This document shows, one piece after another, positions 33,576-43,433 of a stretch of 43,989 nt of DNA. The notes below the pieces were generated by a model. It worked only from the letters and a program-made list of their open reading frames with translations. It was not told the DNA's origin and ran no database searches. The DNA comes from Bryobacterales bacterium. GTDB taxonomy: Bacteria > Acidobacteriota > Terriglobia > Bryobacterales > Bryobacteraceae. The stretch is from the NCBI GenBank assembly GCA_003167495.1, contig PMSX01000025.1, positions 1 through 43,989 on the forward strand, in the 5' to 3' direction. Positions within the stretch are counted from its first letter, which is position 1, and each line of letters starts with the position of its first letter. Position numbers and translations under genes: made by a program.

Positions 33576-36500
33576 TCAAAAGACAAACTTCGCGAAAAGC
33601 TGAACCTGGCGCGCATTGCTGGTATAGAACTGGTCGAAGCGGCCAAATAAGGGGTCGGAGGGAACCAATTCGTTGCGGGCGATTGCCGCGAACGCATTCA
33701 AGCTCACGTCGTTAACATAGCCGCCCGTGAACTGTGGATGATTAAAGAGGTTGAGGAACTGGCCGCCTATGTTAAAGCGCGCCCGCTCTCCAAAATCAAA
33801 TTGCTTTCTTAAGCCGGCATCAATGTTGTCAGTCGGTTTGAGAGGGAGCGTATTCCGCCCACCATTCGCCAGTGCCCCAATTCCGGCCACGACATAACGA
33901 GCGTTCGGATTGTTCGCGACGTAGGCGACAATCGTGTTCGCATTTGGACAACCTCCGGAACCGGACTGACTACCCAAACAGACGGCCTGGCCCAATGCGT
34001 TGTAGCCCGTCGTGTCTGTCCCCACCATTGCGGATCCAGCGGGATTAATGATCGTCCGGTCTCCGGCGCTGTCGTTGTTCAGGTTGGAGTCGATGCCGCT
34101 CTGCACCGTGGCATATTCGGGAGTCTCATAGGTGTAGGTTCCAGAGATGTTCCAATTCCCCACTATATTTTTCATAAACCAACCCCGGCTCTGGAAGGGT
34201 TTCCAATCATAGATTGGAGTGAAGGTGAACCGCTGGCGATGATCGAGCGCGGACGAAGCCCAATCAGCTCGCAGATCCTGGAAATCTTGCGCACGTCGCG
34301 GCGTCAAATAGGTTGAAAAGTTAGTAGCCGTCGCGTCATCTAGAAGGTGGCTCCAGGTGTATGCCAGGATGTACGAAAAATTGTTCGAGAAGCGTTTGTT
34401 CAATTGCAACGCAAGACCGTTATAAGACGAGTATGCCTGCGGCGCGTAGGAAGTGATGTTTTCCTGGGAGCCGTAGACGGCGAGCGAATTATTTGGGTAT
34501 TCAGCCGTTCCGCCGGGAACGATATAGGACTCCACTTGCCCCAGTGTTTTGCCGAGGGAGGCAAACGTCGAAGCCGACGGCATGCTGAAGTAAGTCGGAA
34601 TGAAGTTATTAGAGCTTACGAGTGGATCGATGTTCAGGCGGGTTTGGTTCCACAGGTGGACCCCCGTAGTGCCTACGTAGCGGACCTCAAAGATGTAGTC
34701 TCTCTTAAACTCCCTCTGGACGCCTAACGTCCAAGTAAGAGCGTACGGGCGCTTGCCGCCAAAGGTATAATTCGTAGCCACCTTCAGCGCTCCCTGTGGG
34801 TCGGTCGGCAGTGGGACCAAGGCACCCGATAAACCTCCGTTTGCGAGGAAATTGGGGGCGTTCGAAGAAAGATTGACATCCTGGGTCTGTTCGAAGTAAG
34901 CTGGCGCGGCATTAGCCGTCAGATTGGCATAGCTGAGGTCGAAAGCGCGAGAGAAACCGCCACGGATAGACCAATTCCGATCTTTTCCAGGCGAGTAAGC
35001 GAAACCCAGCCGTGGCGACCAGTCGTTTGGACTGAACTTCGGCAGCCCGAAAGTTAGACCGCCGGGCACGTTCGCCGGGGCGCTCAAAATCTGATAGCGT
35101 GATGCCACCGGCATGGTCACGTATTCATACCGAACTCCCAAATTGAGTGTGAGATTCGGGCTGATCCGGAAATCATCGTTAAAGAACGCTTCGTGCTGCA
35201 AGAAACCAGTCGGGAAACTGGTCGGTCCGGCACTGCGTTCTCCCAGTACGTCGGGAGTGAGATCAAACAGATATTGCTGCGTGGAAGAATACTCGTAGTT
35301 CCCGAGCACACGCTGGATGAAGTAGTTCGTCAGAATGACGTCGGTGAAGTGATAGCCGGTTTTGATTGTGTGCCGGCCTATCACCTTACTCAAGTTATCT
35401 TGCGCCTGGAACAAATTCTGGATGGATCCCATAGGCCCGACTGGCCCCATGGTCGCCCCGAGATCGTCAATAGTAATGACGGGAAAGACGTTCATGCCGG
35501 GGAAGGTAATATTCGGCACTCCCAGATAGTTGACGTTTCGGCTGAACGACGATCGGAATTCGTTTTGAAGGGTCGGTGTAAAATTGTGAAACTCGGAAAT
35601 GGAAAGCAGGTAGTTGTTGTTGGGAGAGTTGAGATTGAAGGCAGGTAGGGAAGCCGGAAATTGGAGGCCGTCGCTCTTGTTGTAGATCCAGCGGCCGCGG
35701 ATTTGGTCCTTCTCGCTGAGGTTGTAGTCGAGAGACACCAAAGCGTTGTAGCTGTTGGTGTAAGCCGGGCTGTTGAAGGAGAGGCTTCCCAACGGAATAT
35801 TCAGACCACCCACCGTGGTGAAACCCGCATCGTTCGTAGACGCGGCCGGAAGATACTTCTGAAGGACGCCTAAATTGGTTTTGCTCACCGCCGGAATCGA
35901 TGCGAGGGTAGCATAACCGGCTGCGGTTGGCGCGGACACGGGCGAACCGGGAACCGTCGCTTGGCCCAGCGGATTGTATTCAAAATTTCCGAAGTAGAAG
36001 AGCTTGTTCTTGAGGATTGGGCCGCCAACTGTGGCGCCTAGCCGGTTGTTATCGTAACGCGGATTGCTTTTCAATCCGGCCACCGCGTCGATTGCATCTT
36101 CGGCATTCAGTAAGCGGTTTTGCATGTATTCGAACACTGAACCGTGCAGCGCGTTAGTGCCGCTTTTGACGACTGCGTTAAAGATGCCTCCAGAGGCTCC
36201 GCCAAATTCGGGGCTGAACTGATTTTGAAGCAGTGACACTTCGGCAATGGCTTCATTAGATACATAGACAAGCGGACCCGTTGTGTAGTGGTTGTTGTTG
36301 CTGACTCCGTCAATGTTGAACGTGTTGTTATCGGGCCGTTGACCGGCGATGGCTGGCCCCGTTCCCTGGCCGACACCGCCCTGCGAGGCTACACCCGCAC
36401 CCGCCAAACTCAGATTCCAGATGCCGGCGCCATTAATCGTCCTCGAAAAAGCCGTAGTCGGCAAATCGGTAATCTCTTTAGTTCCGAACGAAGTCTGAAT

Positions 36501-36911
36501 CTGCGCAGTGGTTGTGTCCAGAGCTGCCGAGGCCGCTGTCACTTCAATCGTCGTTGACGCCGCCGTAACCGGCAAAGTCAGGTTTTGAGTAATCGTCGTG
36601 CTCAGTTGAACCGCGACGTTTCTTACGCTGGCTGGGGCAAAGCCATGCGCGGAAGCCGTGAGAGTATATATTCCCACCGGCAAGTTACTAAACCGGTACC
36701 CCCCGTCAGCGCCACTCGTGGCAGCGGTTTTTATTCCAGTGGCTTCGTTTGCCGCAGTCACGCTCGCGTTCGGCACTACGGCCCCGCTAGGGTCACTGAT
36801 CGTGCCGGTTAGATCGCCACTCGTCGCTTGTGCACGCAGTGAGGATGGTTCGGTAATGGAAATGATTGCTATGGCTGCAAGAAGCCCGACCCTGAAGAAT
36901 TTGGTGGACAT
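33576..36911 (-). CDS. Oar-like TonB-dependent receptor with N-terminal carboxypeptidase-regulatory domain
   Basis: This is a 1111-residue protein from ATG 36911 (MSTKFFRVGLLAAIAIISI, signal peptide to about 28); the frame is open upstream to 37181, but that extension has no signal or family character. The order is a carboxypeptidase-regulatory sandwich (SGDLTGTISDPSGAVVPNASV), a plug (GIFNAVVKSGTNALHGSVFEY) and a large barrel, with a closing FNIGGQFLNLFNHPQF and final VQLFAKFVF. It is related to its neighbour at 30165 but diverged, so the tandem pair is old. It is divergent from the LytS/LytTR genes, which may regulate it. Confidence 0.9.
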   Translation of the reverse strand: MSTKFFRVGLLAAIAIISITEPSSLRAQATSGDLTGTISDPSGAVVPNASVTAANEATGIKTAATSGADGGYRFSNLPVGIYTLTASAHGFAPASVRNVAVQLSTTITQNLTLPVTAASTTIEVTAASAALDTTTAQIQTSFGTKEITDLPTTAFSRTINGAGIWNLSLAGAGVASQGGVGQGTGPAIAGQRPDNNTFNIDGVSNNNHYTTGPLVYVSNEAIAEVSLLQNQFSPEFGGASGGIFNAVVKSGTNALHGSVFEYMQNRLLNAEDAIDAVAGLKSNPRYDNNRLGATVGGPILKNKLFYFGNFEYNPLGQATVPGSPVSAPTAAGYATLASIPAVSKTNLGVLQKYLPAASTNDAGFTTVGGLNIPLGSLSFNSPAYTNSYNALVSLDYNLSEKDQIRGRWIYNKSDGLQFPASLPAFNLNSPNNNYLLSISEFHNFTPTLQNEFRSSFSRNVNYLGVPNITFPGMNVFPVITIDDLGATMGPVGPMGSIQNLFQAQDNLSKVIGRHTIKTGYHFTDVILTNYFIQRVLGNYEYSSTQQYLFDLTPDVLGERSAGPTSFPTGFLQHEAFFNDDFRISPNLTLNLGVRYEYVTMPVASRYQILSAPANVPGGLTFGLPKFSPNDWSPRLGFAYSPGKDRNWSIRGGFSRAFDLSYANLTANAAPAYFEQTQDVNLSSNAPNFLANGGLSGALVPLPTDPQGALKVATNYTFGGKRPYALTWTLGVQREFKRDYIFEVRYVGTTGVHLWNQTRLNIDPLVSSNNFIPTYFSMPSASTFASLGKTLGQVESYIVPGGTAEYPNNSLAVYGSQENITSYAPQAYSSYNGLALQLNKRFSNNFSYILAYTWSHLLDDATATNFSTYLTPRRAQDFQDLRADWASSALDHRQRFTFTPIYDWKPFQSRGWFMKNIVGNWNISGTYTYETPEYATVQSGIDSNLNNDSAGDRTIINPAGSAMVGTDTTGYNALGQAVCLGSQSGSGGCPNANTIVAYVANNPNARYVVAGIGALANGGRNTLPLKPTDNIDAGLRKQFDFGERARFNIGGQFLNLFNHPQFTGGYVNDVSLNAFAAIARNELVPSDPLFGRFDQFYTSNARQVQLFAKFVF

Positions 36912-37184
36912 AAGACCCCTAGGTGTAGAATTCGCCGTCGTCCGTGACGCTGATCTCTGGGCGTAAGTGCTAGCGAGGAACCTTCTACCCAAAGAAGGTT
37001 TAACGATTTCCGATGTTAGATTGGCGCGGTGCGCCACTTCAAGCGCGAAGGGGCGAACCTGGAGATCTCTGTGGCGAAATGCAGCCTCGCGGGGTAGGCT
37101 CATGCCCCGAACTGGCTCCCTCCGCCGGGGTCCCAGGCCTGGGAGAGGCACCGTCACACTGGGGCGAAACGCGCTGTTCAAGGG
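36912..37184. other. divergent intergenic region with several inverted repeats
   Basis: This gap separates the receptor gene (minus) and the histidine kinase gene (plus). It holds AACCTTC...GAAGGTT (36979-37000, 8-nt loop), GGCGC...GCGCC (37023-37035) and the perfect 14-bp palindrome TCCCAGGCCTGGGA (37131-37144). A possible minus-strand promoter is TTGAAG, an 18-bp spacer, then TAACAT. No RNA family was recognised. Confidence 0.45.
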
Positions 37185-38378
37185 GTGAGATTGTTTGAAC
37201 TGTTTTTGGACGCCGCGCGTATCAATCCTTGGAGGACTCAGAGAACGGAGTTATTCCGGAAATTGCGAACGGCGCATTGGAGAAGCGTCTTTTGGGCCTT
37301 GGTAGCTTGGTCGGCCTATGGCTTGATTTCGGCTGTCATTAGTCGCTTTTTGGCTTCCACTTCTTCTAAACCTCTCACCTGGCCAAGCGCGATCGGAGCG
37401 GAGTGCGGCTATGCTTACATTGCCGCATTGCTGTCGCCGGCGGCTATACGGTTGGCCGACCGCTTCAGGATCGAGCCCCCAAACTGGTTGCGCAATGTTT
37501 CGGTGCACGCCGTCGCCAGTGTCGCGTTTTCCGTCACCGCATATCTGATCTGGCAGGTCGCCATGTATCTTGCCGGCGCGCAGGAGTGGGCCCCCACTCT
37601 GACGGCGGAACTGCAAAGGTTGGCTTGGGGCCTTTCCGATGGCGGCCCATTGTACTGGGTCATCGTTTTTGTGCACAATGCCGGGCATTATTACAGACGG
37701 TACGAGATCAGTGCCGCCAAGGCCGCCGATCTGAACGCCCAGCTCGCCCAAGCTCAACTGCAAAGCCTGAAAATGCAGCTCCACCCGCACTTTCTGTTTA
37801 ATGCGCTGCACTCCATTTCCGAACTGATTCACGCCGACCCCGGGGCGGCCGAACGAATGGTAGTAGCGCTCAGTCACTTGCTGAGAAGGTCGCTGGCAAA
37901 TTCGTCCGCGCTCGAAGTGCCGCTCGAACATGAGTTGGAACTGACCGGGTTATACCTGGATATCGAGAAAATGCGTTTCGACGAGCGGCTCTGCGTCACT
38001 TGGCGAGTGGCGGAGGAAACCAAGGGCGCCCTCGTTCCTAATTTGATCCTCCAGCCGCTGGTGGAAAACGCCATCAAACATGGCATTTCCCGGCGCCCGG
38101 GGAGCGGTGAAATTGCCGTAGAAGCGGCGAAACAGGGCGGTTTGCTGGTTATAACGATCAGGGATAACGGCGCTGGTTTCGACGCCCAGAAGCGTCCCTT
38201 AGCGGAGGGAGTCGGACTCAAGACCACCAGGGCGCGGCTCGAAAAACTCTACGGCGCTAGGCAAAGTTTTCATTTTGTACTGCGACCTAACGGCACCGAG
38301 GCGGTCATTCGCCTTCCGTTCAGAGTGGCGCCTCAAGGAGTAACGCACCATGAACATGTTGCGAGTGCTAATAGTTGA
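37185..38378 (+). CDS. LytS/YehU-type sensor histidine kinase
   Basis: This 397-residue membrane kinase starts at GTG 37185; a TTG at 37191, spaced 5 nt from AAGGGG, is an alternative. Four N-terminal helices (about 34-56, 68-90, 105-130 and 155-170) form the membrane part. The His_kinase domain has QLHPHFLFNALHSIS with the phospho-acceptor His202. The ATPase follows with LVENAIKHGI and DNGAGFD, VGLKTTRARLEKLYG. This is the LytS-like class that pairs with LytTR response regulators. The pair is encoded together: the regulator start overlaps the kinase end by 29 nt. Confidence 0.9.
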   Translation: MRLFELFLDAARINPWRTQRTELFRKLRTAHWRSVFWALVAWSAYGLISAVISRFLASTSSKPLTWPSAIGAECGYAYIAALLSPAAIRLADRFRIEPPNWLRNVSVHAVASVAFSVTAYLIWQVAMYLAGAQEWAPTLTAELQRLAWGLSDGGPLYWVIVFVHNAGHYYRRYEISAAKAADLNAQLAQAQLQSLKMQLHPHFLFNALHSISELIHADPGAAERMVVALSHLLRRSLANSSALEVPLEHELELTGLYLDIEKMRFDERLCVTWRVAEETKGALVPNLILQPLVENAIKHGISRRPGSGEIAVEAAKQGGLLVITIRDNGAGFDAQKRPLAEGVGLKTTRARLEKLYGARQSFHFVLRPNGTEAVIRLPFRVAPQGVTHHEHVASANS

Positions 38379-39117
38379 CGACGAAAAGCTATCGCGCCGC
38401 CGGTTGAGGCGGCTCCTGGCACGCGACGCCAGTCTGGAACTGGTGGCGGAGTGCCCCACTGCGGAGGACGCGCTACGCTACCTGGACCAGAACCTCATCG
38501 ACATTGTCTTCCTCGATATCCAGATGCCAGGAATGGATGGCTTTGCGCTTCTTGAATCGGTCGGCTCCCGTCGCACCTGGTGTGCGATTTTCGTAACCGC
38601 TCATGACAATTTTGCGTTGCGGGCTTTTGATGTGCAGGCCTTTGATTACCTTCTCAAGCCTTACGACGATGGACGTTTGAGCGAAGCCGTCCGTCGCGCT
38701 AAAGTGCATTTGAGGAACTCGCGGTCGAGTCAGCCCCACAGCCTGCCTCTTCCAGTCAATCCATCCATTCCGCCGATGACGTATTATCGTGACCGTCTGG
38801 CGGTTCGCGTGGCAGACGGCCTCGTGCTGTTGCGCACTGAACAGATCGACTGGATTGAGGCGGCCGATAACTACGTCAACCTGCATTGCGGCGGCGAGAC
38901 CCATACCATTCGCGAGACTATGAACTCGCTCCAGAAAACGCTCGATCCCCACAAATTTCTACGCATCCACCGGTCCAGTATCGTCAACATGGATCGCGTC
39001 AAAGCATTGCAACCCTGGTTTCACGGCGACTATCGCGTCGTCTTGTCGACGGGAGTAACTCTAATACTCAGCCGGGGCTACCGGAAGAATCTCGAACACC
39101 GTATCTTGAACCATTAG
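38350..39117 (+). CDS. LytTR-family response regulator
   Basis: This 255-residue protein has a receiver domain (1-120, phospho-acceptor Asp56 in FLDIQMPG, LLKPYDDG) joined by a linker to a LytTR DNA-binding domain (about 150-250: RLAVRVADGLVLLRTEQIDWIEAADNYVNLH, then HKFLRIHRSSIVNMDRV). The ATG at 38350 lies inside the kinase gene and is preceded by CAAGGAG. The pair probably controls neighbouring envelope genes, possibly the divergent receptors, but that is a guess from position. Its end is 6 nt from the convergent TPR gene stop. Confidence 0.92.
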   Translation: MNMLRVLIVDDEKLSRRRLRRLLARDASLELVAECPTAEDALRYLDQNLIDIVFLDIQMPGMDGFALLESVGSRRTWCAIFVTAHDNFALRAFDVQAFDYLLKPYDDGRLSEAVRRAKVHLRNSRSSQPHSLPLPVNPSIPPMTYYRDRLAVRVADGLVLLRTEQIDWIEAADNYVNLHCGGETHTIRETMNSLQKTLDPHKFLRIHRSSIVNMDRVKALQPWFHGDYRVVLSTGVTLILSRGYRKNLEHRILNH

Positions 39118-39123
39118 CCGCCC

Positions 39124-40707
39124 TTAACGATAGGTCTCTCCGTTCACCTTTTCTTTGACGCGGATCCCCAGTGCTTCCGTCGACGCCTCTTCCGCATCGG
39201 CCCAGCGCTTCAGCTCGCGCAAGAGCAGAGAATACTGATCGAGAACAACCGCCATCTTCGGCGCATCTCTTTGTCCGGCGTTCGTCATGATCTCGATGCC
39301 TCGGCGGTAGTACTCGAGTGCTTCATCGCGCCGCCGCTGACTGTGCAGCGAAGTCGCCAAATTAAGAACAGGCTCGGCCAGGATTGGGCTACTGGAACCC
39401 AGTTTCTGAGAGTCGATCTCCACTGCTTTACGTAGTACTTCCTCGGCTTGCGAATAGTGTTTCTCGTCGTTATAAAGAACGCCAAGCCGGTTCAAGTCGC
39501 GTGCATAAGCTAAGCTCGATGGCCCCGCAACCTTTAAGTCGATCGCGGCTGACTCACTGTACAGCTCTTCGGCTTGTTTGTACTGATGTTCCTGAACCTT
39601 GAAGGCGCCTAGGTTCGAAATGGCGGCGGCAACCTTCGCGTTTTCGCGACCTGCGCTAGCAATCCAAATATCCTTACCTTCGGTGGTAACCTGTTCGGCC
39701 TCCTTGAGTCGACCCTGCGCAGCATACACTTGTCCAAGATTGTTGTAGGCCACGGCTAAGGCGTCCCGGTCCAACGGTAGTGAGTTTTTCAATGCGCTGA
39801 CGGCTAGCAAGCTATGCTGCTCCGCTGACTTGGATCGGCCGAGGTACAACTCGGCGGCCGCTAGGGTCTGAACGGCAGCGACGAAGGGCGGAGCACGCAG
39901 TTCATGGATTCGCTCAAAGATCTCCACCGCGCGCGCAAGATAAGGACGCCCATCCGCATAGAATTTGCCGTCGCATAACACGGCTCCGAGAGAGGTGAGA
40001 GCGATTGCCGTATCCAGCGCATCCGCGCCCAATCGCGACTCCGAAAGCGAGATCAAATTCCGATAAGCATGCTCCGCATCTTCAAAGCGTCCAGCCGCAC
40101 GATAAACCGAACCAAGATACCTCCAAACTTGCATAAGCGGGCGAGGATTGGCGGCGGAGATACTCTCGGCCAGAGGCTGCGCCCGCTTTAAAAGCCTCTC
40201 GGCCTGGCCATATTGCAGTGTGTCCCGTTCGGTCAGCGCGGCCAACGTGAGGTACGGCACCAGTTCCGGGTCGTTCGGCCCCAAACGCCGTTCGGCAATC
40301 GAGAGAGCTTCCGACTGCAGCTTGCGAGCTTCGTCTGCGCGTCCCGCTTGCTGCCAGACCGCCGCGAGGTTGTTTTTTCCCGCAGCCGTTTCAATGCTGT
40401 CGTCGCCGAATGTGGCTTCGCGGATGGTGAGCGCCTGGCTCAGCAAACGCTCGGCGTCACAGCAGGTGCCTCGCTTCTGCAAAACGGTCCCCAAATTTGT
40501 GAGTGTGGCTTCCAGGCGCAGATCGTTTTTGTCGAAGGATTCGGCCAGCGCTAACGCCGCTCGGCCGTGCTCTTCCGCCGCTGCATACTTCCCTTGCTCA
40601 TAAGCGGCGACGGCAAGCATATGCTCCGTTACCCAATCGGCGGCGTGAGCCTGAACAATCGCGGAGCACAGAAAGACAAACACTCTCCATTGGCCAGAGA
40701 CCCTCAT
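39124..40707 (-). CDS. secreted tetratricopeptide-repeat protein (kinesin-light-chain-like TPRs)
   Basis: This 527-residue protein has a signal peptide (MRVSGQWRVFVFLCSAIVQAHA|AD) and then about ten 42-residue TPRs of the TPR_10/12 type. Examples are ATLTNLGTVLQKRGTCCDAERLLSQAL, TAAGKNNLAAVWQQAGRADEARKLQSEAL and AVAYNNLGQVYAAQGRLKEAEQVT. There is no catalytic domain. Such proteins act as scaffolds in the periplasm. No clear ribosome-binding site precedes the ATG at 40707. It lies between the LytTR gene (convergent) and the last ADOP gene. Confidence 0.88.
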   Translation of the reverse strand: MRVSGQWRVFVFLCSAIVQAHAADWVTEHMLAVAAYEQGKYAAAEEHGRAALALAESFDKNDLRLEATLTNLGTVLQKRGTCCDAERLLSQALTIREATFGDDSIETAAGKNNLAAVWQQAGRADEARKLQSEALSIAERRLGPNDPELVPYLTLAALTERDTLQYGQAERLLKRAQPLAESISAANPRPLMQVWRYLGSVYRAAGRFEDAEHAYRNLISLSESRLGADALDTAIALTSLGAVLCDGKFYADGRPYLARAVEIFERIHELRAPPFVAAVQTLAAAELYLGRSKSAEQHSLLAVSALKNSLPLDRDALAVAYNNLGQVYAAQGRLKEAEQVTTEGKDIWIASAGRENAKVAAAISNLGAFKVQEHQYKQAEELYSESAAIDLKVAGPSSLAYARDLNRLGVLYNDEKHYSQAEEVLRKAVEIDSQKLGSSSPILAEPVLNLATSLHSQRRRDEALEYYRRGIEIMTNAGQRDAPKMAVVLDQYSLLLRELKRWADAEEASTEALGIRVKEKVNGETYR

Positions 40708-41027
40708 AGCAGCAAGTTAACGGACCTGAGCGCAATAGGGAATCACTTTGGGGTGAAAGCGCCGAAACGAGTGGCAAGAAGGTTTCGAGGCTGGCAAGAT
40801 GGCACGAGGAGAATCGGGGTCGGATCAGCGGCTCAACCTCCTATCGCTCAACGTTCAAAGAACATTGAGACTTCGGGGTCGGCGTGCCCCGCGGCTTGCG
40901 CCGGCCCATCCAAATATGCCGCGAGGCGCTTCTCTTGTGCTGCTGGCTGGGGCCGCTTCGCGTTGCGTGATGGTATAGCCGGCGGTCCTTTTTCCGCGGA
41001 GTCCGTCAGACCATCGTGGCGCGCCAT
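40708..41027. other. 320-bp intergenic stretch with one inverted repeat
   Basis: I see no gene here. A near-perfect hairpin lies at 40847-40869: arms CTCAACGTTC and GAACATTGAG around AAA, with a single C/A mismatch that becomes a G-U pair in minus-strand RNA. No T-run follows. It lies after the ADOP gene and ahead of the TPR gene, both minus-strand, so it could be an ADOP 3' structure or an operator for the TPR gene. Confidence 0.4.
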
Positions 41028-43433
41028 CTATTGGTCACGAAGCATACGTGCCGGGTCTGCCTGAGCGGCTCTTAGACAAGGAACGAGAACCGATCCCAAG
41101 CAGAATACGAAAACACTTGTGGTTGCCAAGACGACCGAGGCCGCGTCTGTTGGCGAAACTCGGTAGAGCATTGTCCGCAGGAACTGCGACCAGGCGGTGG
41201 AAATGCCGATCCCGGCCAATAACCCAGGCAGAAGCACGACCAGGCATTCGCGGAAAACTTGAGCAATGATATCTGCCCTGCGGGCACCTATGGCAGAACG
41301 GATACCAAACTCGCGCATACGCCCGGTAACAGAATAACTGAATACCCCATAGATGCCGACCACACAAAGGAAGATGGCGATACCTGCAAAGGTAGCTATG
41401 AGCGCGAGAATGAATTGCTGCCGTGCGAGAGACCTGCCAATATAAAAGTTCATCGTTCTTGCGGGACCGCTTGCTTCCTGCGGATTGACACGCTGCATAG
41501 CCGTTGAAACGGACTTCTCGAGTGTCGTGCTTTGGGTTGATGTCTTCAAGACAATGTCCATTTCAGGTGAAACGTTCAGGGAATACATGGTTGGCTCGGG
41601 AGCAGACGTCAGTCCGAATTCGCGAACATCTCCGACCACACCGACGATTTCGGCCGATTCCGGGTGGGGCGTGACCACGTCGAGTAAGAGCTTCTTTCCC
41701 ACTGGATTGGAATGTGGGAAGAAATGCCGGGCCAATGTTGCGTTTATCAGATAGCGTGGTTGATTGCGATCTGTGTCTATAAGCAGCCGTCCTCGGAGGA
41801 GGGGTATTTCAAGAACACTGAAGTAATTGGGTGTACACCAGCGAAGCTGAGCCGTTGGAAATCGGCCTGGCGCGAAGTCTACGCCCGCTATTCCGAAACG
41901 TGTGGCATAGCGGCTGTGCTCGGTGGCACCGAGACTCATGGGAACGGCATTAACCGCCGCCACTTCGCGAACCCCGGGAATACGTGTGAGTTCAGGTGCA
42001 AGGCGATTCAGGAAAAAATCGTAGGATTTCCGCCAATCTCCCTCGACCAGGGGTGAACGCGACGCGAGCAAATTCCTTGGCTGGAAACCCGGTTCCGTTT
42101 GCAGGGTCAGGGAAAAGCTGCGAAGGAGAGTAATTGCGGCAACGGAAACGGCAAGCGAAAGTGCAACCTCGGAGCCCATCAGCACCGGACTGAGCCAAGA
42201 CCCACGAATGGAGGAGCCGCGCGTGCTACCCGTTGAGATGACGCGATTCAGGTCAGAACGAAATATTTGCAGATATGAGGGTGCTACAAAAAGCGCCGCG
42301 ACAACAATAGAGGCGCTAAGTCCGAAAAGCAAGACAGACGAGTTGATCGCGATTTCTTCAAACCGAGGTATCTGACCATTGGCCAGAGCTTGAACAATCG
42401 GGAGAGCGAGATGAGCCGCCAAAATACCTAGCAGGCCACCGGCCCATGAGAGGACCAAGGTCTCCAGAAAACATGCGCGTAGAATCCAGAATCTGCTGGC
42501 TCCCAAGGCCAGTCTCAAAGCAATTTCGTGCTGACGGCTGAGAGCGCGGCCCATCATTAAATGGGCCAAGTTCGCGCATGCAATCAGCAGCACAAGTCCC
42601 ACGGCTGCCGAAGCGGCTATCAGTGAGGGACGTATTTCGCCGACTACAGTTTCCATTAGGGGAACGACCAACGCGCCAATTTTGCCGTTAGTAGTTGGAT
42701 TCGCAATACTGAGCTGACGTGCCGTATCCTCCATTTCAATCTCCGCCTGACGCAAGGGGATTTCAGGTCTCAGTCGGCCAATGACTTCGAGTGGATGGTA
42801 TTTGCGGGTAGAGTAAAGTTCAGGCTCGACAAGTGATAAGGGCATCCATACGTCCGCCCAGACCGGAAAAGCACTCTTTTGAGGTAGGACGCCGATGATG
42901 GTGAAGGACGTTTGACCAAGCCGTAACGCGTGACCGATGACGTGAAAATCAGCTGAGAACTTCCGACGCCAAAGCTGCTCACTGATCAGAATAACCGCCT
43001 GCGTCTCTTCCCGGCCGGTGTAGATGTGGCCTAACATCGGTTTTGTTCCTAGTACAGCGAACAAATTCGACGAAGCGTTGGTACCCTGGACGGCGGTGGG
43101 TACACCCTGGCCCAACAAGCTAGCTTTGTTAATCGACTGAAAAGTATAAGCAGCCAAATCAAGGCTCTTTACAGACCTTTTCCAATCGAAGTAGTCGGGT
43201 ACGGAGACCTGCAAGTTGCGCAATTCGGGGTGCGTCTCCCACACCTGAACGAGTTCGTTCGGTTGGCGAAATGGAAGGGGGTCAAGCAAGACTGCGTGAA
43301 TGACCGCGTAGACGGCAGTGTTCACACCAATGCCCAAAGCAATGGTTAACATCGCTGTAACGGCAAAGATTAGCTTCCGAAGGACAGAGCGGACGGCTTG
43401 ACGTAGTTCTGACATAAGTTGAAGCGGTATCAC
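41028..43433 (-). CDS. ADOP-family permease (MacB/FtsX-like), short form
   Basis: This 801-residue protein starts at GTG 43433, with AGGA 7 nt upstream and four bases of overlap with the preceding 41-codon ORF; ATG 43415 is the alternative (795 residues). It opens directly with LRQAVRSVLRKLIFAVTAMLTIALGIGVNTAVYAVI and so lacks the cytoplasmic prefix. Two MacB-type periplasmic domains alternate with FtsX helices, the second set including FIGIAIFLCVVGIYGVFSY-like and LLPGLLAGIGISTAW segments. The end is CLRAAQADPARMLRDQ, the family tail. No ATPase is nearby. It is most like the copy at 3064-5460 in layout. Confidence 0.88.
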   Translation of the reverse strand: MIPLQLMSELRQAVRSVLRKLIFAVTAMLTIALGIGVNTAVYAVIHAVLLDPLPFRQPNELVQVWETHPELRNLQVSVPDYFDWKRSVKSLDLAAYTFQSINKASLLGQGVPTAVQGTNASSNLFAVLGTKPMLGHIYTGREETQAVILISEQLWRRKFSADFHVIGHALRLGQTSFTIIGVLPQKSAFPVWADVWMPLSLVEPELYSTRKYHPLEVIGRLRPEIPLRQAEIEMEDTARQLSIANPTTNGKIGALVVPLMETVVGEIRPSLIAASAAVGLVLLIACANLAHLMMGRALSRQHEIALRLALGASRFWILRACFLETLVLSWAGGLLGILAAHLALPIVQALANGQIPRFEEIAINSSVLLFGLSASIVVAALFVAPSYLQIFRSDLNRVISTGSTRGSSIRGSWLSPVLMGSEVALSLAVSVAAITLLRSFSLTLQTEPGFQPRNLLASRSPLVEGDWRKSYDFFLNRLAPELTRIPGVREVAAVNAVPMSLGATEHSRYATRFGIAGVDFAPGRFPTAQLRWCTPNYFSVLEIPLLRGRLLIDTDRNQPRYLINATLARHFFPHSNPVGKKLLLDVVTPHPESAEIVGVVGDVREFGLTSAPEPTMYSLNVSPEMDIVLKTSTQSTTLEKSVSTAMQRVNPQEASGPARTMNFYIGRSLARQQFILALIATFAGIAIFLCVVGIYGVFSYSVTGRMREFGIRSAIGARRADIIAQVFRECLVVLLPGLLAGIGISTAWSQFLRTMLYRVSPTDAASVVLATTSVFVFCLGSVLVPCLRAAQADPARMLRDQ

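Noticed and set aside
36912..37181. 90-residue N-terminal extension of the second Oar-like receptor
   Set aside because: The signal peptide starts at ATG 36911; the extension lies in the divergent regulatory gap.
37000..37184. Cobalamin or preQ1 riboswitch ahead of the receptor or kinase gene
   Set aside because: GC-rich stems are present, but I could not fit the conserved boxes of either class.
40888..40920. CGGGG...CCCCG hairpin as a terminator
   Set aside because: The stem is 5 bp without a T-run on either strand; expected often in GC-rich DNA.
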